Origin: Tilletiopsis washingtonensis
Lineage: Eukaryota; Basidiomycota; Exobasidiomycetes; Entylomatales
Direction: 5' to 3'
Length of the DNA: 64,000 bases
Assembly: GCF_003144115.1 (NCBI RefSeq)
Contig: NW_020312000.1
Location: 436,117-500,116 of the forward strand
Part shown: piece after piece, positions 54,071-64,000 of the stretch
How positions within the stretch are numbered: position 1 is the first letter of the stretch
Layout of the letters: every line of letters begins with the position of its first letter
The notes under the pieces: model-generated
What the model saw: only the letters and a program-made list of their open reading frames with translations
What the model was told of the DNA's origin: nothing
Databases searched by the model: none
Program-made: the position numbers and the translations under genes

Positions 54071-55460
54071 GTTGAGGACGGGCGCAAGGAGCAGTACTGA
54101 GGAGCGCTGGGAGTGGTAGACAAGAAGGCAGACAGGGGACGAAAGGGACAGGCTTTTATGCTAAGAGAAGCTGCGTTTCCGGGCCGATGAAGAGGAGTCT
54201 CAGAGCATGTGCGTGACTGTCGGCCTACTTCTGCCGGGCACGCCGCTGCCGTCGTTGCCCAGGCGATACCGTTCATCAGTCTTTTCGACAATCGTTCGCC
54301 GCCGGCTTACCCCACAGCCGCCTTTAATCTTCAAGCCGCCGTGCCGTGGATCTTTCCCCGCAGCCCCCAAGGTGACTGTGCCGTAGGCCCGTTGCCTTGT
54401 GCGGCATCTCGCCAAGTGGTGTGCAGACCGAGCACTCACGCGCGATTAGACACTCCTACTTCATCAGCTGCCGTCTGCGCTGGCTAGAGTGGAAAGTCGC
54501 GCCGTCTCTCGTCTCGAAAGGCTAGGAGGACAGCCGAAAAGCCAGCTTAATATATCTCGGCTAGCCACTGACCCTCGAGGTGCAGTGCTCCAGAAGGTCG
54601 GCTGCTTTCGGTCGCCGGAGCGTCCGAAAGCTGTGACCGTGCTTGTACGCGTCGCCTCTGCTGAGCCCACGCAGGTTCTCAGCGAGCGGCGCGCGTGGGA
54701 ACAAAGCGGAAGATCGGACTGCGCTACCAGATGCAGTGGTGCTCAGCTCGAATGACGGAAGTGAGCTCGAAGAAGATTGCTCGGATGCACCGTGAGGCCT
54801 GTGTAGGAGGCAGCCGCCAGCAGGGGAGCGGCGGCGCGCGTGTGAGGGGACGCCCTGATGACCGTGGGAACTGGCCAACTTTCGGCATCAGCCGCCTCGC
54901 ACCGCCTCCACTCGACTGAGCTCAGCTTGCCCTCCCAGCTCCGACTGAACGAGCCGCCATCGGCCATCGCTGGTCGGCCTTTGCAGACGAGAGCGCCGCC
55001 TGTTCGTCTTGCCATGCCTGGAGTCGTCGCTGCTCCCACGGCAGCGAGCAGAGGGGCGCCTCGTTGCGGCGGCCGCTGTCACGCGCTCCGCGAGTGAGGG
55101 GCAAGGCACGAAATCTTGCGCGCTCGCGGAGCAGCGCGGGTGGCGCGGCGACACAGCGTGCGTGCTGCTGAGGTGCCGTGGCACGCAGCTATCTCACCCC
55201 GCAGGCACGCACGCTGCCTCATCAGCCACGCGCGGTGACGCCGAGAGTGTGAATCCTGGACCTGGCCGGGTCAGCCAGCTGCCTGACTCACGCCGACCAC
55301 ACGCCCTGCTTCGCTCTGCTCCATCTCATACCCCGTCGCAACACCCCGCTGCTGCGACAACCGCCCGCTGCGCCCGCTGCGACCTCGGAAGATGCATACC
55401 TGCCTGCGCGCCTAATCTCGCCTGCTCGCCCCCGCACTCTCCACGCGCGCACCGCCCAGC
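54071..55460. promoter_or_regulatory. Divergent intergenic region, uncharacterised gene and hydrolase
   Basis: 1.39 kb, with GC content rising from the left half (about 54100-54700, which includes an AATATATC stretch near 54550) to the right. A short + strand frame at 54489-54755 has no support beyond being open. No tRNA or repeat is recognised. Confidence 0.45.
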
Positions 55461-58400
55461 ATGGGACCGCCTCTCGCCGCGCCGCTCTCGCCCGCATCGT
55501 CCGTGGCGTCGAGCATGACGGCGCGGCCCTCGCGCTCCGTCGAGGTGTCGGGTGCGGCAGCGACGAGCACGCCGCGCCCGGCCTACCCGCGCCAGCGCTC
55601 GCGCGGCCAGCTGGCGCGCCACCAGTCGACAACGGCGGGGCGCCTCGGCCTCGCTGCCGACCAGGGCCCGTCGCGCCTGCCAGACACCGGCCGGTCACTG
55701 CGAGGCTCACTGCCGCGCGACGACGACGTCGCGTCGGCGCAGGCCACGGGCGGCAAGCGCCACCGCGCCCGCCAGGAGACGTTCCTCGGCGGCCTCTACT
55801 TCACGGACCTCATCTTCATCGCCTTCACCTACGCGCTCAACCTGCTGCGCACGTGCGGCGTGGCGGAGCTGGTGGACGTGCTGCTGAAGGGCATGGTGTA
55901 CTCCTGTGAGTTCTGCTGCGGTGCTGGTGCCACGCTGCTCTCTCACACCGGCTGGCAGTCACGAGTCTGCCGCGCGACTTCTACGCGCGATGGTCGCGCA
56001 GCGCCTCGCGCTCCTCATACAAGCGCACAGCGCAAGTCAAGCGTGCGCCGGCTGAGACGACATCATCCGATGTGCTTGCGCCCGAGGCCAAGGCCGAGGC
56101 CGAGGAGAGCCAGGAGCTGTCGGCATCGCCGTCGCAGCTCTCGCCCTTCCACCACCTCGTGGTGCTGCTCGTCCGATTCACGTGCTCCAACTTCCCGCAC
56201 CTGCTGCCGCGCGTGCTGTTCGCCGAGGAGACGATTGGCCCATTCGTCTACTGGCGCACCGGCGGCGGGTCCGGCTCGATGGTGCAGGCCTTCAGCGACC
56301 TCGACGACGAGCCGGCCCGCGAGCGCAAGCCCGATGCTGTGCCCGGCTTCCGCGCGTTCTGGCTCAGCAAGGATGCCCGCGTGCCCGTCGCCGAGCAGCG
56401 CGCCAACTTGGGTGCTCGCTCGGCTTCGACGCTGCTCTATCTCCACGGCGGTGGCTTCTCGCTCGGCTCGGTGGCCTTCTACGCCGAGAGCCTGCTGCGC
56501 CTGCGCGCCAAGGTTAGCGCGCTCGAGACGGAGCGAGGCGTGCCAATAGAGAGCGACGCGCGCTTCGTGGCCGTCGAGTACGACCTGGCGCCGACGGCAC
56601 GCTTCCCGACGCCACTGCTACAGTGCCTTCGCTGCTACGCGCACCTCGTCGAGGTCGAGCAGATCGATCCGTCGTGTATCACACTGGCGGGCGACTCGGC
56701 GGGTGGCAACCTCACGATGGCTATGCTGCTGGCTCTCTCCGGCCAGGCGGGTGACGACGGCCTGCTCGCCGAGCGTGACTGGAGCGCGCTGCCGATGCCG
56801 GGCAAGGCCGTGCTGATCAGCCCATGGGTCGACCTGCGGCCATCTCACGCCGCGGCGTTCGGCCCGCTGCGGCAGCCTGCCAAGCCGCGCGCTGAAGCCA
56901 GCACCGAGAAGAACGAAGCTGCGAGCTCGTCTTCGCCACTCGACGACTACGAGTGGGACTACGTCGCCGCCGAGGCGCTGCTGCACTTTGCGCAGGTCTA
57001 CTCGGGCGTCTTGCCCCGCCCACGGCGAGTCGCAGGTCCACTGGGCTGGCTTGCCGACTTCTGCGGCGGCGCAGGCCAGGAAGCCGAAGGCAACTCCGAG
57101 AAGAAGGGCTCGACGGCGCGCTCTGGCACCTTTGCCACGCCAGTCACGCTCGAGGCGCTCGCGCGCCCGGGCCGGCGGCTCGCTCGTGCCACCCACAGAG
57201 TGCTCGCCGAGCCGCTCTTCTCGCAGCCGCCTAGCACATCGTCAAGCAACAACGATGGCCCGCTCGTTGCACAGGACCAGAACTCGTCGTTTGGCGGCCT
57301 CGAGCCGCTCTTTCCGCACAGCGAGCGGCAGACCGACCTCGTCAGCAGCACGTCTGACTTGTACGTGCCAATCGACGGCAGCGCGAGCGGCGACGAAGAC
57401 GTGGCCGAGGCGAAGCAGCTGCTTGAGACGCACCCGCTGCTCAGCCCGTCGACGGGCAACTGGGGCGCGGTGCGTCTGGAGCGCGGCATGCTCGTGACGT
57501 GGGGCGAGCGCGAACGCCTCGCCGTCGACATTGAGCGGTTCGTCGAGCGCGTGCACAAGCTGGCGAGCTCGAACAACCGCCACGCTGCGCCGCGGCACGA
57601 CGACGGCCCGGCGCAGGATGGTGACACGGCGCATGCGTCAAGCATGCCTGAGCCTGATGCGCGCGCTGCTTGGCTGCAGACGTACGTCGAGTCCGGCCCT
57701 GGTGGCGTCCACGCCTGGCCCTTCGTGAACATGTGAGTTGTGCATCGCAGGTCGTGCGTCGCGCAGTCGCTGACAAGTCTTCACAGGTACCTCGCTGCTG
57801 AGGAGGCGCAGCGCGAGCGCGGCCTCGACATGCTCGCCGAGTTCATTGCTCGCTCCGGCTCGGAGCTGCGCTCACCGAGTGCGCTGACCGCAGCTGTGCT
57901 GAGCTCGCGCGACCCGCCGCACGCTGCGCCCGACTCTGCGCCGCATTCGCCCGGCTCGATGCCGTCCGACATCGAGGTACGCGGCGGCTTTGACGACGTC
58001 TCTGACACGACCGACACGACGGACGACAGCGAGAACACGGGCATCGCCTCGCGACGGACACTCGAGAGCCTGATCGAGGCTAGTGGCGGAGACCCGGCCT
58101 CGCAGTTCGGACTTGGGCTCGGTCTGGACCCGCCGGCCGACTTGGACTCTGGCTCGCCGTCACCTGTGCTCAGCCCGCATCCTGATGCCGGCAGCGAGCC
58201 CTGGAGCAGCTCAGACGAGAGCAGCGTGCCGGCAACACCTCGGGCTGCCTCGGCTCGCATGCCATCAGCCTCGCCAGATTCATTTCGCTCCGTGACGCTC
58301 CTGCGACCAGGTCAGGTGCGGCAGCCCATCGTCACGCCAGAGCCGGTCGCGGTCAGCACGCGCGGCCGCAATCCGCAGCCGGGCGCGCCGCTCTGGTGGA

Positions 58401-59159
58401 GCGCGCGCGAGGACGAGGTCGTGCCGGCGAACGTCGAGCAGAGCGAGCGTCTAGATGACGTGAGTGTATGCTTAGTCGGCGCCAGGCAGCCGTCAGCTGA
58501 CACCTCCACAGATCGAAGAGGCGTCGAACGAGACCTTCTCGCCCACCGAGTCTCTCTCGCCGCCGCCAGAGCCGGAGGACCAGGCAGTCTACCAGCCCGT
58601 GCCGCCCGTGCCCATCGACCCGAGCTACTACGGCCTGACGCAGTACGCCTACCGCCGGCCCGAGCCCGAGGGCCTGAGCGATATCACCGAGGAGGAGAGC
58701 GTGCTCTCTGCCAGTCTGGCCTCGCTCAGCGGCGGCGACGGCGAGCTCTCGCTCTCGCTCTCGCGCTCGCGCTCGCCGCCTGGGCCCAGCGTCGAGATGT
58801 CGCCCGAGTCGACTCAGCGGCGTGATGCCGAATGGCAGCGCCTGGTGAGCCGCGCGGCGCAGCAGCAGGCCGAGTACGGCGCCGTCGAAGACGACGACTC
58901 GCACGAGTTTGACGAGTCGGTCCTCAGCGACGATGCAGACGAGTCGCTTGCATGGGCAAACCTCGGCTCGCCGCCGTCGGGCGCGCAGCCAGGCCCGTCG
59001 CTGCCCATCGTGCCCGAGGCAGCATGGCGCAGCTCGGACGAGCTCGCGGCGCGCCCATCGTCGCGCTCGCCTGGTCCAGCGGCCGACGACTCGAGCGCGC
59101 GCTCGTCGCTCGACAGCCAGGGCGCTCGCAAGAAGCCCAAGGGCGACGTGTGGTGGTGA
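55461..59159 (+). CDS. Large alpha/beta hydrolase, hormone-sensitive-lipase family
   Basis: 1179 aa from exons 55461-55905, 55959-57732, 57787-58459 and 58512-59159. The oxyanion motif YLHGGGFSLGS and the nucleophile motif GDSAGGNLTM place it in the HSL/alpha-beta hydrolase 3 family. The probable Asp is in WGERERLAVDIERF and the probable His in VHAWPFVN, so the triad looks complete. Some 200 residues are inserted between nucleophile and Asp, rich in Ser, Ala and Glu. A hydrophobic segment (YFTDLIFIAFTYALNLL, about residue 115) before the catalytic part suggests membrane or lipid-droplet association. About 420 residues after the catalytic His are disordered, acidic and Ser-rich with SPS/SDDE clusters, looking like a regulatory phospho-region. 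Substrate is unknown; lipid ester or acetyl ester are typical. Confidence 0.85.
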
Positions 59160-59496
59160 TGGCCGGCCGCCGACTCGCATGCTTCTCTCGCTTCCTGCCC
59201 CCTTGTCATCTCTGTGCCCTGCTCTTCCCCCTCTCCACCTTCTACCTCACTGTACACTACTGTAATCTTGCATGCACCTCCTACCCCACCGCAGCGTCGC
59301 CTTCAGTCAGTGGCATCGTAGGGCGAACGTATAATTCGGCGCGCGAGCAGCCGGGTATGTCCGTCGTGCACAGCGGGCGGTGCGGCACTTTTTCGTGGCA
59401 TGCAACAAGAACGGGGAAAGCGCACTCCTGCGCGCAGAGGAGGCGAATGTACAGCGAAGAATGCGTATGTACAGCGCGCTGTCGACGAGGAGACGT
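59160..59496. other. Convergent intergenic region, hydrolase/VCX1
   Basis: 337 bp beginning with a pyrimidine-rich, AT-richer 3' UTR-like stretch. No coding or RNA feature is seen. Confidence 0.5.
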
Positions 59497-61291
59497 CTAG
59501 TGCTCCGGCTCGACCCAGAAGCTGAGCGCGGCGACGCAGTAGAGCTGCAGGACTGGGTGTGAGCGCAAGAGAGGACGCAGCGTGCGAGTGACGTACCGCA
59601 AACAGCAGCGCGCCCTCGATGTAGTTGCTGCACGGGACACAGTCAGCTTGTGTCGGCAGCACCCTCGACACGCAGCACTCACGAGCGGCCGTCCTGGATG
59701 AGCGTGTTGACGAGGATCACGGCAGCGACGAGCACGACCGTCTCGAAGGCGCCAAAGGACAGCTGTGCGAGGTAGCGTGATGAGCAAACGCCTCAATCAG
59801 CTCGCCCTGCATGCGACTCACCGTCAGCGGCTGGCCGATGGCCCAGCCCGTGAGGCACAGCGCGGGGATGACGCCGATGGCAATCTGGATCGACGAGCCA
59901 AGCGCCACGGCGAGCGAGAGGTCGAGGCGGTCCTTGGCCGCCATCCACACCGACGTGACGTGCTCGGCGGCGTTGCCGACAATCGGCAGCAGAATCGTGC
60001 CCTGTCGAGAAGTGTGAGCGGCTGACGGACATTGGGCTGCAGCAGTCTGCTCACGATGAACGCCTTGGGGATGCTGTAGTCGTTGGCCACCTCGTCCTGC
60101 GCACGTGTCAGCGGACGATGCAAGGCACGCACACGCCTGGCCGCACTCACAATGGCACCGACGAGGTAGTCTGCGCTGAAGCTCGTGACGACCGTGACGA
60201 TGAGCAGGCCAAGCACGGCGGCGCTGGGCGTCATGTTCGGCTTCTCCTCCTCCTCGTCCTCGTTCTCGGGCGTCTCAAAGAGGAAGGCGTGCGTCTTGAG
60301 CTGGAAGACGAGGTAGAGGGCGTAGATGAGGAGCAGGATGATCGACGTGCCGCGCGAGATGAAGAGCACGCCGCTCTGTCCCACGTCGCCGCCGTTGTGC
60401 TCCTTGAGCGCATCCATGCCGCCGTGCAGCAGCGCCGAGAGCGACAGCGAGCCCTGGTACGCCGCCGGCAGCACAACAGTGATGCAGCCGAGCGTCATGA
60501 TGCTGCCCGACGCCTGCGCTGCCGTGGCCTGGAACGTGTTCTCATCCTTGTAGATGCCGCCGGCGACGAAGCTCATGCCCAGCACCTGCGCCAGACGTCA
60601 GCGCGAGAGCCGCAGAGCAGCACTGCGAAGAGGTACGCACCAGAAGGATGTTGCTCAGGATCGAGCCGATCAGGCTCATCTGCACGATGCGCAGCTGGCC
60701 CTGCGTGAGCGCGACGATGCCGACGATGAGCTCGACGGCGTTGCCGAAGCTGCGAGTAGATCAGCACGTGCTGCCCTGCGGCGAGCGGCACAGCTGCTCA
60801 CGTTGCGTTCAGCAGGCCGCCGAGCGTCTGGCCGAGCTTGAGCGAGACCTGCTCAGTGGCATCTCCCAGCAGCTGTGGAGCAGAGGTCAGTACAGGCGCG
60901 CAACGGCAGTGCGCGACAAGGGCCAGCGGTCGCCCAGCATGCATCCATACGCCGCCCCTGCCTCTCGCCTGTATGCGCCTCCACCCTCTACGCACCTTGG
61001 CCAGCGGCACGATGGCCAGGAAGTTGATGCCAAAGATGGCGGCCGTGCCCCAGTGCAGGTGCTCGGCGGCAAAGCCGAGCGGCACAAAGACGAGGAGCAG
61101 GTTGAGCCAGGAGCTGGTGAGCAGCCACCAGAGCGAGCCGACGAAGCTCGGCTGCGCGTCGTGGCCGCTGCCGCCGCGGTGCGAGGGCAGCGCGTTGCTG
61201 ATCTGCTGCGTGAGCGGCGTGCGCTCGGTGGAAGCTGAGATGCGCCGTCAGCACGGGGCAGGGTGCGTCGCGGTGCAGCTGGCTCACGCAT
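59497..61291 (-). CDS. VCX1: Vacuolar Ca2+/H+ exchanger (CaCA family, Vcx1 type)
   Basis: Antiporter that loads Ca2+ into the vacuole using the proton gradient; 412 aa, the usual length. Exons are 61291-61288, 61234-60996, 60872-60802, 60749-60641, 60585-60151, 60096-60055, 60001-59822, 59762-59683, 59627-59597 and 59544-59497. The two alpha-repeats are clear: [21 protein letters not shown] (c-1) and [17 protein letters not shown] (c-2), with [15 protein letters not shown] and [13 protein letters not shown] following them. An acidic loop ENEDEEEE separates the halves. The ATG exon holds only four coding nucleotides (ATG C), joined to CTTCCACCGAG; this start is preferred because no other in-frame ATG precedes the first helix. 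Ten coding exons make this the most fragmented gene here. Confidence 0.94.
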
Positions 61292-64000
61292 GGTGTCTGG
61301 CGGGATGCGCGGGTGTGGTGTGGGTGGAGGAGCGAGAGCGGGCTCGGGCGCCGTCTGTGCGGCGGCCGCGAGGTGCGCGCTCGAGCAAGAGCTCGCTTCG
61401 CCTCGCCGCGCGCGCGCCTCTTTCTCGGTGCGGCGTGCCTGGCCCAGCAGGGCCCTGCGGCTCGCAGACTGTGCTCCTGCCCGAGCCGGCGGCGGGGCCA
61501 TCGGTGCCAAGAGCGATGCGATGTGCGGCGCAGGAGCAGTCTCCGCGCTGCGCTGGGGCGGCGCGCCTCTGCGTCATCCTGCGCGTCACGTGACGCAGCT
61601 GCCAAATTCAGCTGCACAGCCGCCGGGCGGGCCTGCTCCTCTGTGCACCGCCGGCCTTGGCACCGAGGGCAGACCGTGCTCTGCTCGTCCAAGGACGCCC
61701 GATCCCTGCCAGCGGAGACGGCCGGGCTCGCACGTGAGCAGCACGGACAGTGGCGGCCGTCGAGCGCCGAGCCGTCCTCGTCGTCTCGCGCGAAAGCCTT
61801 CCCTGCTCTGAGCCGAAGATAGCACCGCGGAGGCCACGCTGTGTGGTGCTGCGGCTGCTGCTGCGATGCGTGCGCGCGCTGCAAGGGGCGTGGGCGGGCG
61901 GAGGCCGCGCTGCATGCTGCACGCGGCGTGTCCCTCCGCGCCCCCTTGCCGCCGCCTGCGCGACCGGCACAGCCAGCCGCCGCACCCGCCCTGCTGCCGT
62001 CTGCGGCTCATCCTCATCCTCGCTCGGTGCCTCAGCATTGCGGCTCCGGGTGCATGTGCCTGCGCCGGCGCCGGTGCCTGTCTGCAGCGCAGATCTCCCA
62101 ACGGCCGGCGTGCGTGTGCAGCGCAACGGCCGCGCCGCAGCATCTCGACGTCGGTGCCGATGCGCTCCTCCTCTGCTGCTGCTCGTCCATCTCAGCGAAG
62201 CTGGCCCCTCGATCTGTTTGTAGAGCACGAGCTTGTGCGCGCCTGGGCACCACCCCTCGCAGCCGTTGGCGCCGGCTGGACGCAGCAGGGATCTGCGTCG
62301 TGCGTGCCGGTCAAGTGGTGCACGCGCCGCCGCAAGCGGCCATGCTCGAGGGGGTCAGCATGAAGGCTCGGCGTCGGCGAAGAGCGACGGGAGGCGCTAT
62401 TTTCCCGAGAGGGCGCCGCACAGACGCAGCAGATGTGCCCGTCCCTCCATCAGACGATTCCATGCAAGGCCGTGCGGCCCTTCGCTGCTGGCCCGATGGC
62501 AGCGCAGCGACGTCGAGCACCGAGTCTCTCCGTCTTGCCCGACTCTCCGTCCTGCACCGCTGCTGACGGCAGCATGAGTGACGGTCACTCGCTGCCAGCA
62601 GCAAAGCCTACCCTTCTCCATCTCGCTGCGTTGCGCATCGAGATCGAGTCGCGACCACATGCTCGGCACGCTCCATGGCTTGACCTCGCAGAGCAAGGCA
62701 GAGCAGGTGGCTTGCCGCTGGGGGCGCGCGATGGCAGCGCGCAGGCGACATCGCATCGGCGGCGCTCGGAGCTGGGCCTCTCGGGCGTGCGTCCGTGGGC
62801 GACGCGGCACCTCCGGAGGCTCGGCCTCGACACGGCACAACCGCCCGTCCATGAGAGCTGCGGGCGGAGCGAGGCGGAGGTCGACGCACCGCAGCCGACA
62901 TGCGACGCTCGGCGTCGCCCTCCCCAGGACAGCACAGTCCTCGTTCTTTCCCGCGCTCTGCGACACGAGCTGAGTCTGGAGTCTGGGGCGAGCGTGCATG
63001 GTGGCGCTCCGCAGGTCAGCTGTCGTCCGCACGACTCGCGCCGGGGATGCGCTGGAAATGCACCGCAGGCCGGACGATGCAGTCGGCAGAGCCGGAGCAT
63101 CAGACACCGATGCCGCAGCCTGAGGCTGCAGAATCGCAGATTCGTCCGGCCGGAGAAGGGGAAGGAGGCGCAGCGGTGAGGCGTGTCGCTGCGGCACAGC
63201 ACGGGGCAAGTCGCCGTCTCGTGGCCTTTTCGCTTTCCACGGCCTGCCACGCTGGCGGAGCCGCAGCACCGTCAGCGCGGAGCCTCGGAGCTTCTCGGCT
63301 GCCAATTTCAGGCCCAAAACGAGCGCCAGCAGTGGAGGGGACGGTGTGTATCTCTGGGTGCTGGGTGCTGCATGGTGCTCTCCCCGACGCGCGGGGCTGA
63401 CGAGCGCAGCGGTGCGCAGGGGGCGGCGCCGGGTGCCGCGAGCGTGGAGCTCGTTGGCAGGCAGTCCGCTGGCGCTGGAAGCGAGCTGCCGTCTCAGCTC
63501 GGGCTTCCTCTCTCCACGCCTGCTCTCACGCCTTTGGCCGAGTTTGCCGCTCGTCTGCCGCTCCCTCGCCCTCCAGAGGCGTGGCGCTCCTCGATGCAGC
63601 GTGTCCCTCGAGCGCCGCCAAACGGGTACTGCGTCTTGCCCCGCCGCTCTCGATGCTTCTATCTGTCCCTGATCAGCAGCACCAGCGATAGCGCCGGCGC
63701 ATAGTCTCGCTCGTGGCTCGTGCTGCTCGCCATGACGATCGTCCTTGGCCTCCGGCGGGACGCCCCACCACGCTGGACGTGTCCCCTCTCATCGGCCGTG
63801 TTTAGCGCTGCGGCCGAGGCACCTCTTGCGTGTAGCGCAGCCGCGAGCCGCGCGAGAGAGTTTGCCTGCTCCCTCTCGATGCGGCTAGTGCCACCCAGGC
63901 TCCTTGAGACTGGCTTGTGGAGCATGCTGCGTTCGCTTGGCCGCACGAGTCTGCGAGATGCCTCGCAGTCGCGTGAGTGAGCCTCCGCTTCTGGCTAGCC
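61292..64000. other. Region without supported genes upstream of VCX1
   Basis: 2.7 kb to the window end. The first several hundred bases should be the VCX1 promoter and leader. Long frames exist on both strands (for example minus 62397-63317) but are Arg/Ala/Cys-rich in the way random GC-rich DNA is, lack domains and give no convincing splice joins. A short minus-strand frame from an ATG at 63731 (MASSTSHERDYA) could be a first exon of something, but I could not extend it. No tRNA or repeat was found. Confidence 0.45.

Noticed and set aside
54489-54755. 88-codon + strand ORF upstream of the hydrolase gene
   Set aside because: Short, no domain, no conserved context and no sign of a leader or terminator.
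62397-63317. 306-codon minus ORF near the right end
   Set aside because: Arg/Ala/Cys/Pro composition typical of random GC-rich DNA. Neither a signal, a domain nor splice joins support it.
1-64000. Transposons, LTR elements, CRISPR arrays, secondary-metabolite or mating-type clusters
   Set aside because: No reverse transcriptase, integrase or transposase motif, no long terminal or direct repeats outside the surface-protein gene, and no biosynthetic core enzyme were seen.

Overview
This window is nuclear DNA from a fungus, most likely a GC-rich basidiomycete. I lean towards a yeast-like member of the Ustilaginomycotina, but that placement is inference. The evidence is about twenty conserved fungal housekeeping genes, very GC-rich third codon positions, and many short introns. 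The introns are mostly 50-65 nt with GTGAGT or GTGCGT donors and a CTGAC/CTGAT branch sequence just before the acceptor; two near 200 nt are the exceptions. I recognised no tRNA, rRNA, transposon, virus-like element or CRISPR array. All exon coordinates were worked out by hand from splice signals, reading phase and family conservation.

Layout, left to right: CDK7/KIN28 kinase (-, cut by the window start); LEU5-type mitochondrial carrier (+); BEM1 polarity scaffold (-); SNU66/SART1 splicing factor (+); GPI8 transamidase (-); COY1/CASP golgin (+); stand-alone hydantoinase/5-oxoprolinase B subunit (-); VAC8 (-); SCP160/vigilin (+); OCA/SIW14-type phosphatase-like protein (-); ATG14-like autophagy protein (+); GPI1/PIG-Q (-) with a small membrane-protein ORF just upstream; PPX1/prune-type DHH phosphatase (+); GLO2 glyoxalase II (-); RRP8 rRNA methyltransferase (+); an unrecognised nuclear-looking protein (-); a giant Ser/Thr/Pro-rich secreted protein containing a 185-N assembly gap (+); HEM1 (+); an unrecognised 255-aa protein in lower-GC sequence (-); a 1179-aa alpha/beta hydrolase (+); VCX1 vacuolar Ca2+/H+ exchanger (-); then about 2.7 kb with no gene I can support.

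The gene order is unusually regular. Strands alternate almost throughout, so promoters are mostly divergent and shared, and 3' ends are mostly convergent, sometimes only 36-99 bp apart. Functional links exist but are not operons. GPI8 and GPI1 act at the two ends of GPI-anchor assembly. VAC8, VCX1 and ATG14 meet at the vacuole and in autophagy. SNU66, RRP8, SCP160 and CDK7 serve RNA synthesis and processing. The most lineage-specific content is the large repeat-rich surface protein, flanked by 2.8 kb and 1.1 kb of non-coding DNA, and the two unrecognised genes.
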